A stretch of DNA of 64,000 nt, from contig CAWKDG010000001.1 of the NCBI GenBank assembly GCA_963848355.1, forward strand, positions 744,001 to 808,000. The letters are read 5' to 3'. Under the pieces are notes generated by a model. That model was not told the origin of the DNA and did no database searches. It saw only the letters and a program-made list of their open reading frames with translations. The position numbers were made by a program, and so were the translations under genes. Shown here in pieces: positions 44,753 through 53,575 of this stretch. Each line of letters opens with the position of its first letter. The first letter of the stretch is position 1. Source of the stretch: CAWKDG01 sp963848355. GTDB lineage: Bacteria > Actinomycetota > Acidimicrobiia > Acidimicrobiales > UBA8190.

Positions 44753-46195
44753 TCAGCCCAGCGGCAGGACGGGAGTCACGACGACGCCCGGGCTCCCGGC
44801 GGGTACCGCATCGAGCTCCACGGCCACCGGGGCGCTCGCGACGAGCTCCATCGGCGCCGACCCCAGCGGGACACCGGTGCTCGGACTCACGATGAGCGGC
44901 GTCCCCGGTCGAATGCGCTGACGCCCGAACGCGGGCACAGGAACGAGTCCCGTCGCCGTCACCATCACCAACCTCACCGTGACCCGCGCCCGGTTCAGGT
45001 TCACCACGGCCAATGCCGACACTCCCGTCAACGACGAGTACGTCGCCGGCAACAACCAGCGGACGGCACCTCCGGCCACGGCGGCCACGTCGCCCGCTTC
45101 GGGCGCCGGCGAGCCAGCCGGGGACGATACGTGGCGGTCGACGACGATCCCCACTCCCCCGCCGGACACGAAGGTGGCCGAGAAAGCGGTGCCGATCGGG
45201 AGGCGGGCCAGCCGACGTGTGTCGAGGACCGAGGTCGAGTCGGCGGCCACATCCATGACGACCGGCTCGGCCTCGCCCTGCAGCAACCCGATCTTCACCG
45301 TCACCCGGGCCGGGCGGTCGGACGGGTTGTAGACGTGGAACAGGGTGGTTCCGCTGGCCATGTCGGTGTTCTGGGCGAAGGACCAGGTGGTCGCCGTCGC
45401 CGTGGCCCCGAGCACGACGGAGGGCCCGCCGTCTTCCGCCGGTCCCGTCGTCTCGAGCTCGGCCGCTACCACCGCTCCCGACAACGCCACCACGGCCGTG
45501 GCCACGTCGGGGTTGTTCTGCACGTGGTCCCCCACGTTCTCCACCACCAGGCTGTCCGCGGGCACATCGATCCCCTGGTAGGCGGGCGGGGCCACGACGC
45601 CGGTGGAGACGACGAACGAGACGTCGATGACGGCGACGGTGGCGGTCGGGTTGAACAGCGACAGCGACAGCGTGTTGCCCGGCGCCGTGGAGGCGTCGGC
45701 GAAGTACCAATGGCTGGCCGTGGTCGATGCGCAGGGAGCAATGCTGGCGCCCAACGGCCCCGACACCACCTGCGTGACCCCGACCCCGCCACCGTCGAAG
45801 ACGACGGTCGACGCCAGCGACCCGCCGGGCGCCGCCTGAGCGGGGGTCACTTCGAGCTGGCTGTTGGCGGGAAGCGGCACGGACATCGGGGTGGGGGGCG
45901 CATGGGGCGAGACGGTCGTCACCGTCCCCGTCACGGGCCGGGGCGTGGGGTTGGTGAGGATCAGCGTGGCCTGCGCGTCGCCCCCCGCCGCCGTGGCGCC
46001 GTCGCAGAACCATGCCGAGGACTCGGCACCGCGGCGCGGGACACCGATACTCGACGCCGACGAAGCCGACGACGTCGCCGCCGGCACCGACTGTCCCACC
46101 GATGCGTGCCCGCTCCCACCGTCGACCACCCCGATGCCCACGAGGACGGCGAGGACCCCGACGATGAGCCCGGCGCGGCGCGGCGTCTCACTCAT
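44753..46195 (-). CDS. DUF5719-type membrane-anchored surface protein
   Basis: 480 residues: one N-terminal hydrophobic segment (LIVGVLAVLVGIGVV, residues 9-25) as signal anchor, then a Ser/Ala/Thr-rich stretch and repeated beta-rich modules (ILTNPTPRPVTGTVTT, LSLFNPTATVAVIDVSF, FHVYNPSDRPARVTV), each built like an adhesin or immunoglobulin-like strand set. In actinobacteria this family lies next to a large GT2/membrane protein, as it does here. Role unknown, likely cell surface. ATG at 46195. Confidence 0.78.
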   Translation of the reverse strand: MSETPRRAGLIVGVLAVLVGIGVVDGGSGHASVGQSVPAATSSASSASSIGVPRRGAESSAWFCDGATAAGGDAQATLILTNPTPRPVTGTVTTVSPHAPPTPMSVPLPANSQLEVTPAQAAPGGSLASTVVFDGGGVGVTQVVSGPLGASIAPCASTTASHWYFADASTAPGNTLSLSLFNPTATVAVIDVSFVVSTGVVAPPAYQGIDVPADSLVVENVGDHVQNNPDVATAVVALSGAVVAAELETTGPAEDGGPSVVLGATATATTWSFAQNTDMASGTTLFHVYNPSDRPARVTVKIGLLQGEAEPVVMDVAADSTSVLDTRRLARLPIGTAFSATFVSGGGVGIVVDRHVSSPAGSPAPEAGDVAAVAGGAVRWLLPATYSSLTGVSALAVVNLNRARVTVRLVMVTATGLVPVPAFGRQRIRPGTPLIVSPSTGVPLGSAPMELVASAPVAVELDAVPAGSPGVVVTPVLPLG

Positions 46196-46220
46196 CTCGT
46201 CGCCTCGCCATCGGGGCCCG

Positions 46221-48945
46221 TCACGTCGGCACCACCCCGGTGGTCACGCCGGCGTCGGGTGGCGCCGCCTCCGCCACGTCATCGTCCACCTCGGTCCGAA
46301 CCGACGGGGTCGCCGTGTCCGGTCCGGTCCTCCTCGCCCGTCGGCGCCTGGCTCGGCCCCACAGACGCTCGAGCGACCGGCGGCGGACGACGAGTGCGCC
46401 GACCACCACCAACCACAGGAGGACCTCGACGGCGACCTCGAGCCCGTGGACCCACGAACCGCGGAACCTGACCGTCACGGCACCGGGTCGGGCCACGTCG
46501 AAGGCGGCGGCGTACCCGAAGATCTGCTCCGAGCGTTGGACGTGGCCATCCGGCTCCACCAGCTCCCACGAACGCGACGGGGCCACTCCGACCAACACCG
46601 TCCCGGCCGGCACCCGGCCCGATACCTGCGTCGCCCCCGGGGGCGCGTCGAGGGCGGGTTTCCATCCGACCAGAGCCTGGTCGGCTCCGACCGGAGACGG
46701 CGTCGTCGTGGTGGTCGTCGTCGGTACGGTCGTCGTCGGTACGGTCGTCGTCGGTACGGTCGTCGTCGGTGTGGTCGTCGTCGGTGTGGCCGTGGTCGGT
46801 GTGGCCGTGGTCGGTGTGGCCGTGGTCGCGAGTGGCGCAGGCGCCGCCGGTCGCCCGCTCACCAGGACGGCGCGTTCGGGGAGGGCGGCATCATCGATGA
46901 ACACCTCGAAGCCTCCCTGGCCGATGATCTGGCGCAGATCGAGCTGGGAGAGCAGGGCCGGGGAGAGGTCGGGTGGCGGCTCGGCCGCCAGAGGGGACTG
47001 GAGTCCCGGGATCGACGGAGCCAGGTTGTCCACCACGACGACATAGCGGATGGCATAGGGGGCGAGGAGCGCGCCGAGGCGGATGGTCGAACCCCGGCGG
47101 GCGAGTTCCACCTCTCCGCCGACGGCGGCGGCCGCCCCGGGAGACGACCCCGACCACATCTCGGTGGCGTCCCCGAGCCCGTTCTCGCTGATCGAGTACG
47201 CCAACCCCGGAGCCAGTTGCCACCCACCGCCGGGGAGAACGCGGGGATCGCCGAGCCACAGGACCCGGAAGTCGCCGTTGCCGGTGTGTGTCCCCATCCA
47301 CGCCGTCGCCTCGCCGAAACCGCTGAGCGGGAGATCCCACCGTCCGTTGGCGCTGGCCACCAGGACGGGAATGACGCCCACGGCGGCGGCCAGGGCACCG
47401 GCCACGGTGGCCACCTGACGCCACCCGAACCGGTAGCCCGGGAGATCAGATTCGAACGACGCCGCCCCGAGGCCGACGGCGAAGGCGACGGCCACGGCCG
47501 CGGGGACCAGGAGCACCTGCGGTGAGGGGGTCAGGGGCCCGAGCCAACCGTGTCCGACCGCCCAGGCCAGCACCCACGCCACGATGGCCATGACCCAGAC
47601 ACGGCCGGCCCAGGCCAGACGCCAGCGTGAGCCGATGGCCAGCGGCAGTCCCGCCGAGGCCAGGAAGGCCCACGACAGAGGCGAGTCCCCGATGGGTCCG
47701 AGAGAGAAGCGCAGCAACGCCCCCCATCCGGGAGCGGAAGAGGATGCCGTGGCCAGGCCGGTCAGGGTCTGCCAGCGGTCGGGGCCCGACACCACGGCCG
47801 TCGACCAGGGGATCAGGAGAACGGCGGCCACCGCGGTGGCCCCGAGGGCCGTCACCATGATCCGCAGGGCGACGCGCGGGGCACCGCGTCCTCCCGTCAC
47901 GAACGACCCGAGGGCCAGACCGGTGCCGGTGACGAGAACGAGGACGGCACCCGATGGCGCCGCCGACGTGAGCAGGGCCTCGAGAACTCCGAGGCACAGG
48001 ATCTGGCCGGGGAGGGTGGCGCGCCAGCGCCGGGGCACGCCGTCGCCCGGGGCGCCACCACCGGCGGCTGTGGCGCCGGGCCCGGGAATCACCATCGTCC
48101 CGTCCCGAACGTCGGCTACAGCGGTGCCCCGGGTGTCGCCGTGCCTCGGGACGGCGGCGGCGACCGCGTGTTCGTCCGCGACCTCCGGTCCGAACGGTGC
48201 GCACGTCGACGCCCGGGCCAGGAAGCCGACGATCCAGGGGCCCGCGGCGTAGGCGAGAAGCGCGTCCCACCGTCCCGTGGCCAGTGCGTCGTAGGGCAGG
48301 GGGAGGGCGAGGTAGACGAGTGTCGACACCAGACGGGCGCGGCGGCGAACCCATCGGCCGCACCAGTCGGGCCATGCCCAGCGCTCCGGCGGGGACGCAG
48401 CCGAGAACGACGACCTTCTGGAGCAGCCCCACACTGCCGAACAGCACCATGCCGGCGACACCGAGAACCCCTGTGACCGGGCTCGTGGGGTCCGTGGTGC
48501 CGACACCCGACGGCTGCCAGCCCGAGAGGAAGCGGTGCAGGAGGGTTCCCGCCGACGGCAGCGGCAGCAACTGGCCCACGTAGGGGAAACCGGCGCCCAG
48601 AAGTTGGCGCGTCCCGAAGACGAGCACGAGGACGGCAAAGGCCCATGCGACCACGCGCAGGGACAGCGCGTCAGCCCTGATCCGACGGCGGTGGGCGCGG
48701 TCGCGCGCCGCCTCGCCTTCGCCCACGTCGCTCTCCGCTCCGAGGTGGGCCGCCTTGAGGCCCTGGTTCACGGCGCGACGGACGTAGGCGTTGAGTCTGG
48801 CGCTGCCGTGGAGCTGGAGCCGCCTCACCTCGGCGTCATCCAGGAGGCGGTGGGCGCGCACCTCGACACGTTCGGCCCGGATGGCGCGACGACGCACGAA
48901 GTTCCACCGCCAGGCGTGGGCCACCGCCGCCGCCCGGTCGCGGTG
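46221..48945 (-). CDS. membrane portion of a GT2-fused glycosyltransferase, with an internal frameshift
   Basis: Two frames appear to be one coding run that continues the GT2 domain upstream. The first, from about 48945 down to 48352, reads AHAWRWNFVRRRAIRAERV then DAEVRRLQLHGSARLNAYVRR and four hydrophobic stretches ending GMARLVRPMG. The second, from about 48350 to the stop at 46221, resumes as RRRARLVSTLVYLALPLPYDALATGRWDALLAYAAGPW and carries further helices, a Thr/Pro linker and a last helix (LEVAVEVLLWLVVVGALVV). The joint is at a GGG on the minus strand (48350-48352). Related proteins have an N-terminal GT2 and a long polytopic tail of about 1200 residues, matching the sum. Likely sugar transfer to an envelope polymer. 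Confidence 0.68.
46726..46830. repeat. 15-bp coding tandem repeat for a Thr/Pro linker
   Basis: Seven 15-bp units: three perfect ACGGTCGTCGTCGGT copies (46726-46770), then variants. On the minus strand they encode PTTTV- and PTTAT-like units of an extracytoplasmic linker before the C-terminal helix. Confidence 0.85.
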
Positions 48946-50008
48946 TCCCGATGCCGCGGGCGATCCAGTACTCGGCCGACGCCAACGCCATCAATTGCGG
49001 CAGGACCCGGATCAGATGGAAGCGCCCATAGGACTTGAGGACCACGTGCAGCTCGTGACGACGTTGCAGGGACTGCAGGGTGACAGCGGGGACCGGTCGC
49101 TTGACCCGGTGCCGACCGAGAAGCTCCCGGCGGTGATGGAGAAGAGCGGCGTCATCGCCCGCCGGCGGCGATCCCGGCTCGACCCGGTCGACTGCCCCGG
49201 GAGCGGCGGCCGCCGCCTCGGCTGCCTCGATGGCCGCAGCTTCGACGGCGGTGGCGGCAGCGGCCGCCGCCTGGGCCGCACCCGGCTGCTCGACGGGGAT
49301 GTCGACCAGGACGGAATCGGGAAGGCGCCGGCGACCGCTGGCCAGCAGCTCGTGGTGCCGGACACGCGCCTGGGGTGCGACCAGGACCCGGGCACCGGCG
49401 ATCTGCGCCCGCCAGCACAGGTCGAGGTCCTCCCCCATGGCGAAGATGTCGGGGTCGAATCCGCCGAGCTCGGCGAAGAGGTCGGCCCGGACCAGCGTGC
49501 AACCCCCCGGAGCGAGGAAGACGTCGCGCACGGCGTCGTGCTGACCGTGGTCGACCTCGCCCGGTTCGACGCGGTCGACCACCGCCCCGCCCTTGTCGAC
49601 GGCCATGCCCACGTGGAGCAGCCGCCCGGGGTCGTCCCAGCTCACCAGCTTCGGAGCCACGACGCCGGCGTTGGAACGGTAGGACTCCTCGACCAGTTGG
49701 TGGACGGCGTCGGGGGCGGGCGCGATGTCGTCGTGGCAGAAGAGGAAATGGGAGGCGCCCTCGACCATGGTCAGGGCCTCGTTGGCGCTGGCTCCGAAGC
49801 CCCGGTTCACCCCGAGCAGGCGGACGAATGCCCCGGGCAGCTCGGCGGCGACGAGGGCCGACGGATCCTCGGCGCTACCGGCGTCGAGCACGAGGACCGA
49901 GAGCTCCGGGTACTCCTGGGAGGCAAAGGCGCGCAGCGTCTCGATGAACCAGGGACCCGGATCGCACGTGACGATCACCGCGACAACCGGAGGGGCCAAG
50001 GTCTCCAT
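48836..50008 (-). CDS. glycosyltransferase family 2 domain, N-terminal part of the frameshifted gene
   Basis: From ATG 50008: VVAVIVTCDPGPWFIETLRAF, then LVLDAGS, GVNRGFGASANEAL, the DxD-like HFLFCHDDIAP and APGGCTLVRADLFAELGG...GEDLDLCWRA, a complete GT2 catalytic domain of the rhamnosyl/galactosyl type. Near the end QLMALASAEYWIARGI is a membrane helix; after it this frame turns low-complexity and out of character, while the next frame continues the family sequence, with the joint in 48946-48961. The stop at 48836 is therefore likely an artefact or decay. Start by family length; an upstream in-frame ATG is 9 codons away. Confidence 0.78.
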   Translation of the reverse strand: METLAPPVVAVIVTCDPGPWFIETLRAFASQEYPELSVLVLDAGSAEDPSALVAAELPGAFVRLLGVNRGFGASANEALTMVEGASHFLFCHDDIAPAPDAVHQLVEESYRSNAGVVAPKLVSWDDPGRLLHVGMAVDKGGAVVDRVEPGEVDHGQHDAVRDVFLAPGGCTLVRADLFAELGGFDPDIFAMGEDLDLCWRAQIAGARVLVAPQARVRHHELLASGRRRLPDSVLVDIPVEQPGAAQAAAAAATAVEAAAIEAAEAAAAAPGAVDRVEPGSPPAGDDAALLHHRRELLGRHRVKRPVPAVTLQSLQRRHELHVVLKSYGRFHLIRVLPQLMALASAEYWIARGIGTPRPGGGGGPRLAVELRASSRHPGRTCRGARPPPPG

Positions 50009-50099
50009 CAGGTGCCCGAGGCTACAGTCGGCCACCCCTGTCCCCAGGGTCTCGCCCCGGGTCCCAATGTAGTGACTTCCGCCGCGGTGCGTGGCAGCA

Positions 50100-51065
50100 T
50101 CACGCAGCCCGCAGGGCGGGGAGGAGCTCGGTGGCCGCCCACGTGATGAACTGCTCCTGGGTGTTCCCGCCGACCTGGATCAGAGCGACGTGCGTGAATC
50201 CGGCCGATGCGAAGGCGCGTATCCCGGCAACGTGCGTCTCGACGTCGGGACCGCACGGCATCTTCTCCGCTATGTCCTGCGGGCGCACCGTCCGCGACGC
50301 CTGATCGAACGAGGCCGGAAGCGGCAGCTCGGCGTTGACCCTCCAGCCGCCCGTGAACCAGCGGAACTGGTCCATGGCCCGCTTCACCGCGACATCTCGA
50401 TCGGGGTCGTAGGACACGGCGATCTGACCGACACGTGGCTTGGCGGAGCCTCCCGCCTCGTCGAACATGCGCCCCAGTTCGGCTTTCGGCTCGACCGCGA
50501 TCATGGCGTCGGCGTGCCGTCCCGCCAGACGGCAGCTGCTGGGTCCCGACACGGCGATGCCGATAGGTGGGGCGGTATCCGGCAGGTCCCAGACCTTGGC
50601 CGACTCGACGTCGAAGTGCTTGCCTCTGTACGTCACGGTGCCACCGCTCCACAGGGCCCGAATGATCTCGACGGCCTCCTCGAGCATCTCGTGACGCACC
50701 GCCGCGATGGGCCAACCGCCGCCCACGATGTGTTCATTCAGGTTCTCGCCGGCCCCCAGTCCGAGGGTGAAGCGGCCGTCGGAGAGCAGCTGCATGGTGG
50801 CCGCCTTCTGGGCCACCACGGCCGGGTGGTAACGACGGACAGGACAGGTGACGTAGGTCATGAGCGGAATGCGGTGGGTCGCCTGCGCCGCCGCTCCGAG
50901 CACGCTCCAGGCGTAGGGGGCGTGACCTTGTGCGTCGAGCCAAGGAAAATAGTGGTCGCTGATCACGGCGAAGTCGAAGCCGGCCTCCTCGGCCAGGACC
51001 ACGTCGCGCACCAACTGTTTCGGACCCGCCTGCTCACACATCATCGTGTAGCCGATCAGGGTCAT
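50100..51065 (-). CDS. F420-dependent LLM-class oxidoreductase, glucose-6-phosphate dehydrogenase-like group
   Basis: 321-residue luciferase-like TIM-barrel enzyme: TLIGYTMMCEQAGPKQLV, FAVISDHYFPWLDAQGHAPY, TYVTCPVRRYHPAVVAQKAA, SDGRFTLGLGAGENLNEHI and SCRLAGRHADAMIA fit the F420-dependent group related to Fgd. Substrate unclear; whether it uses glucose-6-phosphate cannot be said. ATG at 51065 overlaps the upstream dehydrogenase stop as ATGA, which decides the start over ATG 51077. The cofD-cofE pair 6 kb away makes its cofactor. Confidence 0.9.
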   Translation of the reverse strand: MTLIGYTMMCEQAGPKQLVRDVVLAEEAGFDFAVISDHYFPWLDAQGHAPYAWSVLGAAAQATHRIPLMTYVTCPVRRYHPAVVAQKAATMQLLSDGRFTLGLGAGENLNEHIVGGGWPIAAVRHEMLEEAVEIIRALWSGGTVTYRGKHFDVESAKVWDLPDTAPPIGIAVSGPSSCRLAGRHADAMIAVEPKAELGRMFDEAGGSAKPRVGQIAVSYDPDRDVAVKRAMDQFRWFTGGWRVNAELPLPASFDQASRTVRPQDIAEKMPCGPDVETHVAGIRAFASAGFTHVALIQVGGNTQEQFITWAATELLPALRAA

Positions 51066-51946
51066 GGCCGTGTCCATCGCTGTTCGAGCGAGCGTGTCAC
51101 CACCGTCACATCTTCGTGGCCGAGGCCGGCGTCGACCGCCTGCTGCCATTCATCGGCCAAGCACGCCAGCGCCCCGAGGCGGCCGTCAGCGGCCTCCTGG
51201 GCCAGGCGCACATCCTTGAGGGCGAGCGATAGCGCGAACTGAGCCCAGAACTCACCTCGGGCCATCCGATGCAGCTTGGCCTCCTGCCACGGAGACAGGA
51301 GCGGGTTGCCGACCAGGGCGTCCACCACCTGATCGGTCTCGAGTCCCAACCCACGAGCGAGGGCGACGGAGGCGGCAACCGCTTCCGCCACGAAGGCCAG
51401 CCACGTGTTGGCGACAAGCTTGAGTCGAGTGCCGGTGCCGACGTCGCCGGCCCAGACCGTCCGCTGGCCCAGCGCGTCGAAGAGCGGCGTCACCCGCGGC
51501 CTGGCCTCGTCGGGCCCTGAGGCGAAGACGATCAGTTGGCCGTGCTCCGCCGGATCCTTGCTTCCCGACACGGGCGCGTCGAGCAGGATCACGTCGGGAC
51601 GTTCGGCCGCCACCATGGCCGCCACGCGCTCTGTCCCGGCCACGCCGATGGTGCTCATCTGCACGAGAATCGCACCCGGTGCCAGTGCGGCGAGCACGCC
51701 GTCGTCGTGGGCGATGGAGACCACGGCGTCGGCATCGGTCACCATCGTGACGACGATCGAGGCCCACCGCGCCGCATCCGCCGCCGTGGCGGCCACTTCG
51801 GCACCGAGAGCGGCGAGATCCCGGGTCGCCTCTCGGTTGCGGTTCCAGACCATCGTCGGGATCCCGGCGCGCAGGGCGGAGGTGGCCATCCCATGGCCCA
51901 TGGTGCCGATGCCGAGTACGGCGACGGGCTCGTGCTCTTGCGCCAT
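51062..51946 (-). CDS. NAD(P)-dependent beta-hydroxyacid dehydrogenase, 3-hydroxyisobutyrate dehydrogenase-like
   Basis: 294 residues: Rossmann start VAVLGIGTMGHGMATSAL, substrate loop LDAPVSGSKDPAEHG, catalytic lysine in GTRLKLVANTWL and the DVRLAQEAADG region near 240. Fits the 3-hydroxyisobutyrate/tartronate-semialdehyde reductase family. With the coupled F420 enzyme it may form a short oxidation step of unknown substrate. ATG at 51946 faces a divergent promoter region of 222 bp shared with the small coiled-coil gene. Confidence 0.9.
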   Translation of the reverse strand: MAQEHEPVAVLGIGTMGHGMATSALRAGIPTMVWNRNREATRDLAALGAEVAATAADAARWASIVVTMVTDADAVVSIAHDDGVLAALAPGAILVQMSTIGVAGTERVAAMVAAERPDVILLDAPVSGSKDPAEHGQLIVFASGPDEARPRVTPLFDALGQRTVWAGDVGTGTRLKLVANTWLAFVAEAVAASVALARGLGLETDQVVDALVGNPLLSPWQEAKLHRMARGEFWAQFALSLALKDVRLAQEAADGRLGALACLADEWQQAVDAGLGHEDVTVVTRSLEQRWTRP

Positions 51947-52032
51947 TGGTCTCCCCTGTGGCCGGAGCCAGGGTCAACATCCGTGCCCGAGGCTACCTTC
52001 GGGCCACCGTCGCTTCCTCGGGAACGGACGAC

Positions 52033-52078
52033 ACCGAGTGCTTGCCATTGTTAGCACTTCGGGTTACACTTGTTAGCA
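52033..52078 (+). promoter_or_regulatory. sigma-70-like promoter with overlapping inverted and direct repeats
   Basis: TTGCCA (52042-52047) and TACACT (52065-52070) are spaced by 17 bp. AGTGCT and AGCACT form a 6-bp inverted repeat over the -35 box (10-base spacer), and TTGTTAGCA occurs at 52048-52056 and again at 52070-52078, 22 bp apart. This combination looks like an operator-controlled promoter for the gene at 52169. Confidence 0.6.
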
Positions 52079-52168
52079 GGCCCTGGACGAGCACAGTCCC
52101 CGCCCAAGACCCCGGAGATTCCCCCAGACAGGCCCCAGAGACAGGCCCCCAGACAGGAAGGACATCCG

Positions 52169-52537
52169 ATGCCCGAAATCAAGGACATCACCGAAGAGAT
52201 CACGAAGGCCGTCCGCGACGCCGCCTATGTCGTTGTCGGGCTGGGCGTGCTCGGCGTCCAGCGCGCTCAGGTCCGCCGGCACGAGCTGGTGAAGCGCCTG
52301 GCCGAGCCCCGGACCCAGTTCGAGGACCGCCTCGGCGACGCCCGCGGCGAGATCACGAAGCGGGTGAAGGACGTCGACACGGTCGTCGAGCAGGTCATCG
52401 GCCGACTCGAGGCGACGCTCGAGCCCATCGAAGGTCGCCTCCCGATCCAGGCCCGTGACCTGGTCAAGCAGGCTCATTCGCAGGCCCGTGAGGCTCGCCA
52501 GCAACTGCGGACCCTGATCCACAACGTCGCCGCCTGA
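52169..52537 (+). CDS. small helical coiled-coil protein, 122 residues
   Basis: MPEIKDITEEITKAVRDAAY leads into a hydrophobic stretch VVVGLGVLGVQ (about 20-31), followed by a long amphipathic helix (QVRRHELVKRLAEPR, ARGEITKRVKDVDTVVEQVI, QARDLVKQAHSQAREARQQL). It resembles phasin-, HbhA- or apolipoprotein-like membrane-surface helices; no enzyme motif. ATG at 52169 has AGGAAGG 8 bases before. The gene has its own promoter and a strong terminator, so it is a single-gene unit and probably abundant. Function unknown. Confidence 0.85.
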   Translation: MPEIKDITEEITKAVRDAAYVVVGLGVLGVQRAQVRRHELVKRLAEPRTQFEDRLGDARGEITKRVKDVDTVVEQVIGRLEATLEPIEGRLPIQARDLVKQAHSQAREARQQLRTLIHNVAA

Positions 52538-52608
52538 GCCGTCCGAGCCATTCCCCCCGGAGCCGCAGCGGGAACCGACAGGGTTCCGCCGGCCCGAGGT
52601 CCCCGACC

Positions 52609-52638
52609 GAAACCCCCGCCCGAGAGGGCGGGGGTTTC
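52609..52638 (+). terminator. Rho-independent terminator
   Basis: GAAACCCCCGCCC (52609-52621) pairs perfectly with GGGCGGGGGTTTC (52626-52638) around a 4-base loop; a 13-bp stem ending in TTTCGTCGT. It ends the coiled-coil transcript and, read from the other strand, could also stop the convergent SDR gene. Confidence 0.9.
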
Positions 52639-52668
52639 GTCGTCCCCGGCGTCGTGTGCGGGAATCGG

Positions 52669-53565
52669 TCAGGTCACACGCTCACGCCACTGGTCGAGGA
52701 CGTCGCGCAAGGTCGTGTCGAGGTCGAATTCGGGCTGCCAGCCCGTGGCGGCGTGCAGCTTGGACGGATCGCCACGGACGACGGGGACATCGACCGGGCG
52801 CATGAGCTCCCGGTCGGGGACGAGCTGCAACTCGGCGCCGGCCAGTTCCAGTAACCGAGCGGCGATCTCGGCGATGCCCACGTCGCGGCCTGAGCAGACG
52901 TTGTAGACCTCCCCCGCCGTTCCTGATCGCACGAGCAACCGGTAGGCCCGCACGATGTCGCGCACGTCGGTCAGGTCACGTCGGGCTTCGAGGTTGCCGA
53001 CGGCGATGGTGCGGGATCCGGCGCGGGCGGCCTCTACGATGCGCGCCGCCAGCCCGGCGACCACGAAGCTCGAGGACTGGCCCGGGCCCACGTGGTTGAA
53101 CGGTCGGACCCTCACGACGGGCAGCCCGTGGGCCAGATGGGCCTGGACACCCAGGTACTCGGCCGCCACCTTGCTCGCCGCGTAGGGGGTGACCGGGGCG
53201 AGCGGAGTCGTCTCGGTGACCGGGAGCTGGTCTTCGACGACCGAGCCGTAGACCTCGGCCGAACTGGTGAGCAGGACCCGGGGCAGTGTCGGACAGGCCC
53301 GCGCCGCCTCGAGGACGTGCAGCGTCCCCACGGCGTTCACCTGCAGGACGTCCTCGGGGTCCGCCCACGACTCCCCCACGTGGGCCCGGGCCGCCAGGTG
53401 GTAGATGGCGTCGGGCGACCCGGCCACCACGGCGCCGCGAACGGCGGCGGCGTCGGTGATGTCCACCTCGCGGTCGATGCCGATGACCTCGTCACCCTGG
53501 TCCCGCAGATAGGCGGTCAGCCACGATCCGACGAATCCCTTGGCACCGGTGACGATCGCGCGCAC
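52669..53565 (-). CDS. NAD-dependent epimerase/dehydratase, GDP-4-dehydro-6-deoxymannose reductase-like
   Basis: 298-residue extended SDR: AIVTGAKGFVGSWLTAYL (glycine motif), YHLAARAHVGESW, SSAEVYG and YAASKVAAEYLG with catalytic Tyr/Lys. NHVGPGQSSSFV and the layout resemble Rmd enzymes that reduce GDP-4-keto-6-deoxymannose to GDP-D-rhamnose. The 4,6-dehydratase (gmd) needed upstream is not in this window, so activity is an inference. GTG at 53565. It is the last gene of a four-gene minus-strand operon with GT4 enzymes. Confidence 0.85.
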   Translation of the reverse strand: MRAIVTGAKGFVGSWLTAYLRDQGDEVIGIDREVDITDAAAVRGAVVAGSPDAIYHLAARAHVGESWADPEDVLQVNAVGTLHVLEAARACPTLPRVLLTSSAEVYGSVVEDQLPVTETTPLAPVTPYAASKVAAEYLGVQAHLAHGLPVVRVRPFNHVGPGQSSSFVVAGLAARIVEAARAGSRTIAVGNLEARRDLTDVRDIVRAYRLLVRSGTAGEVYNVCSGRDVGIAEIAARLLELAGAELQLVPDRELMRPVDVPVVRGDPSKLHAATGWQPEFDLDTTLRDVLDQWRERVT

Positions 53566-53575
53566 GCGCCGAACC

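Noticed and set aside
45864..47525. Gly/Arg-rich plus-strand frame with a Tyr-Gly-Arg-Arg repeat
   Set aside because: It is the antisense of the Thr/Pro linker repeats in the glycosyltransferase gene and has no independent support.
52033..52078. CIRCE heat-shock element (HrcA site)
   Set aside because: Only TTAGCACT matches; the second half and the 9-bp spacing are absent, and the inverted repeat is in the opposite order.
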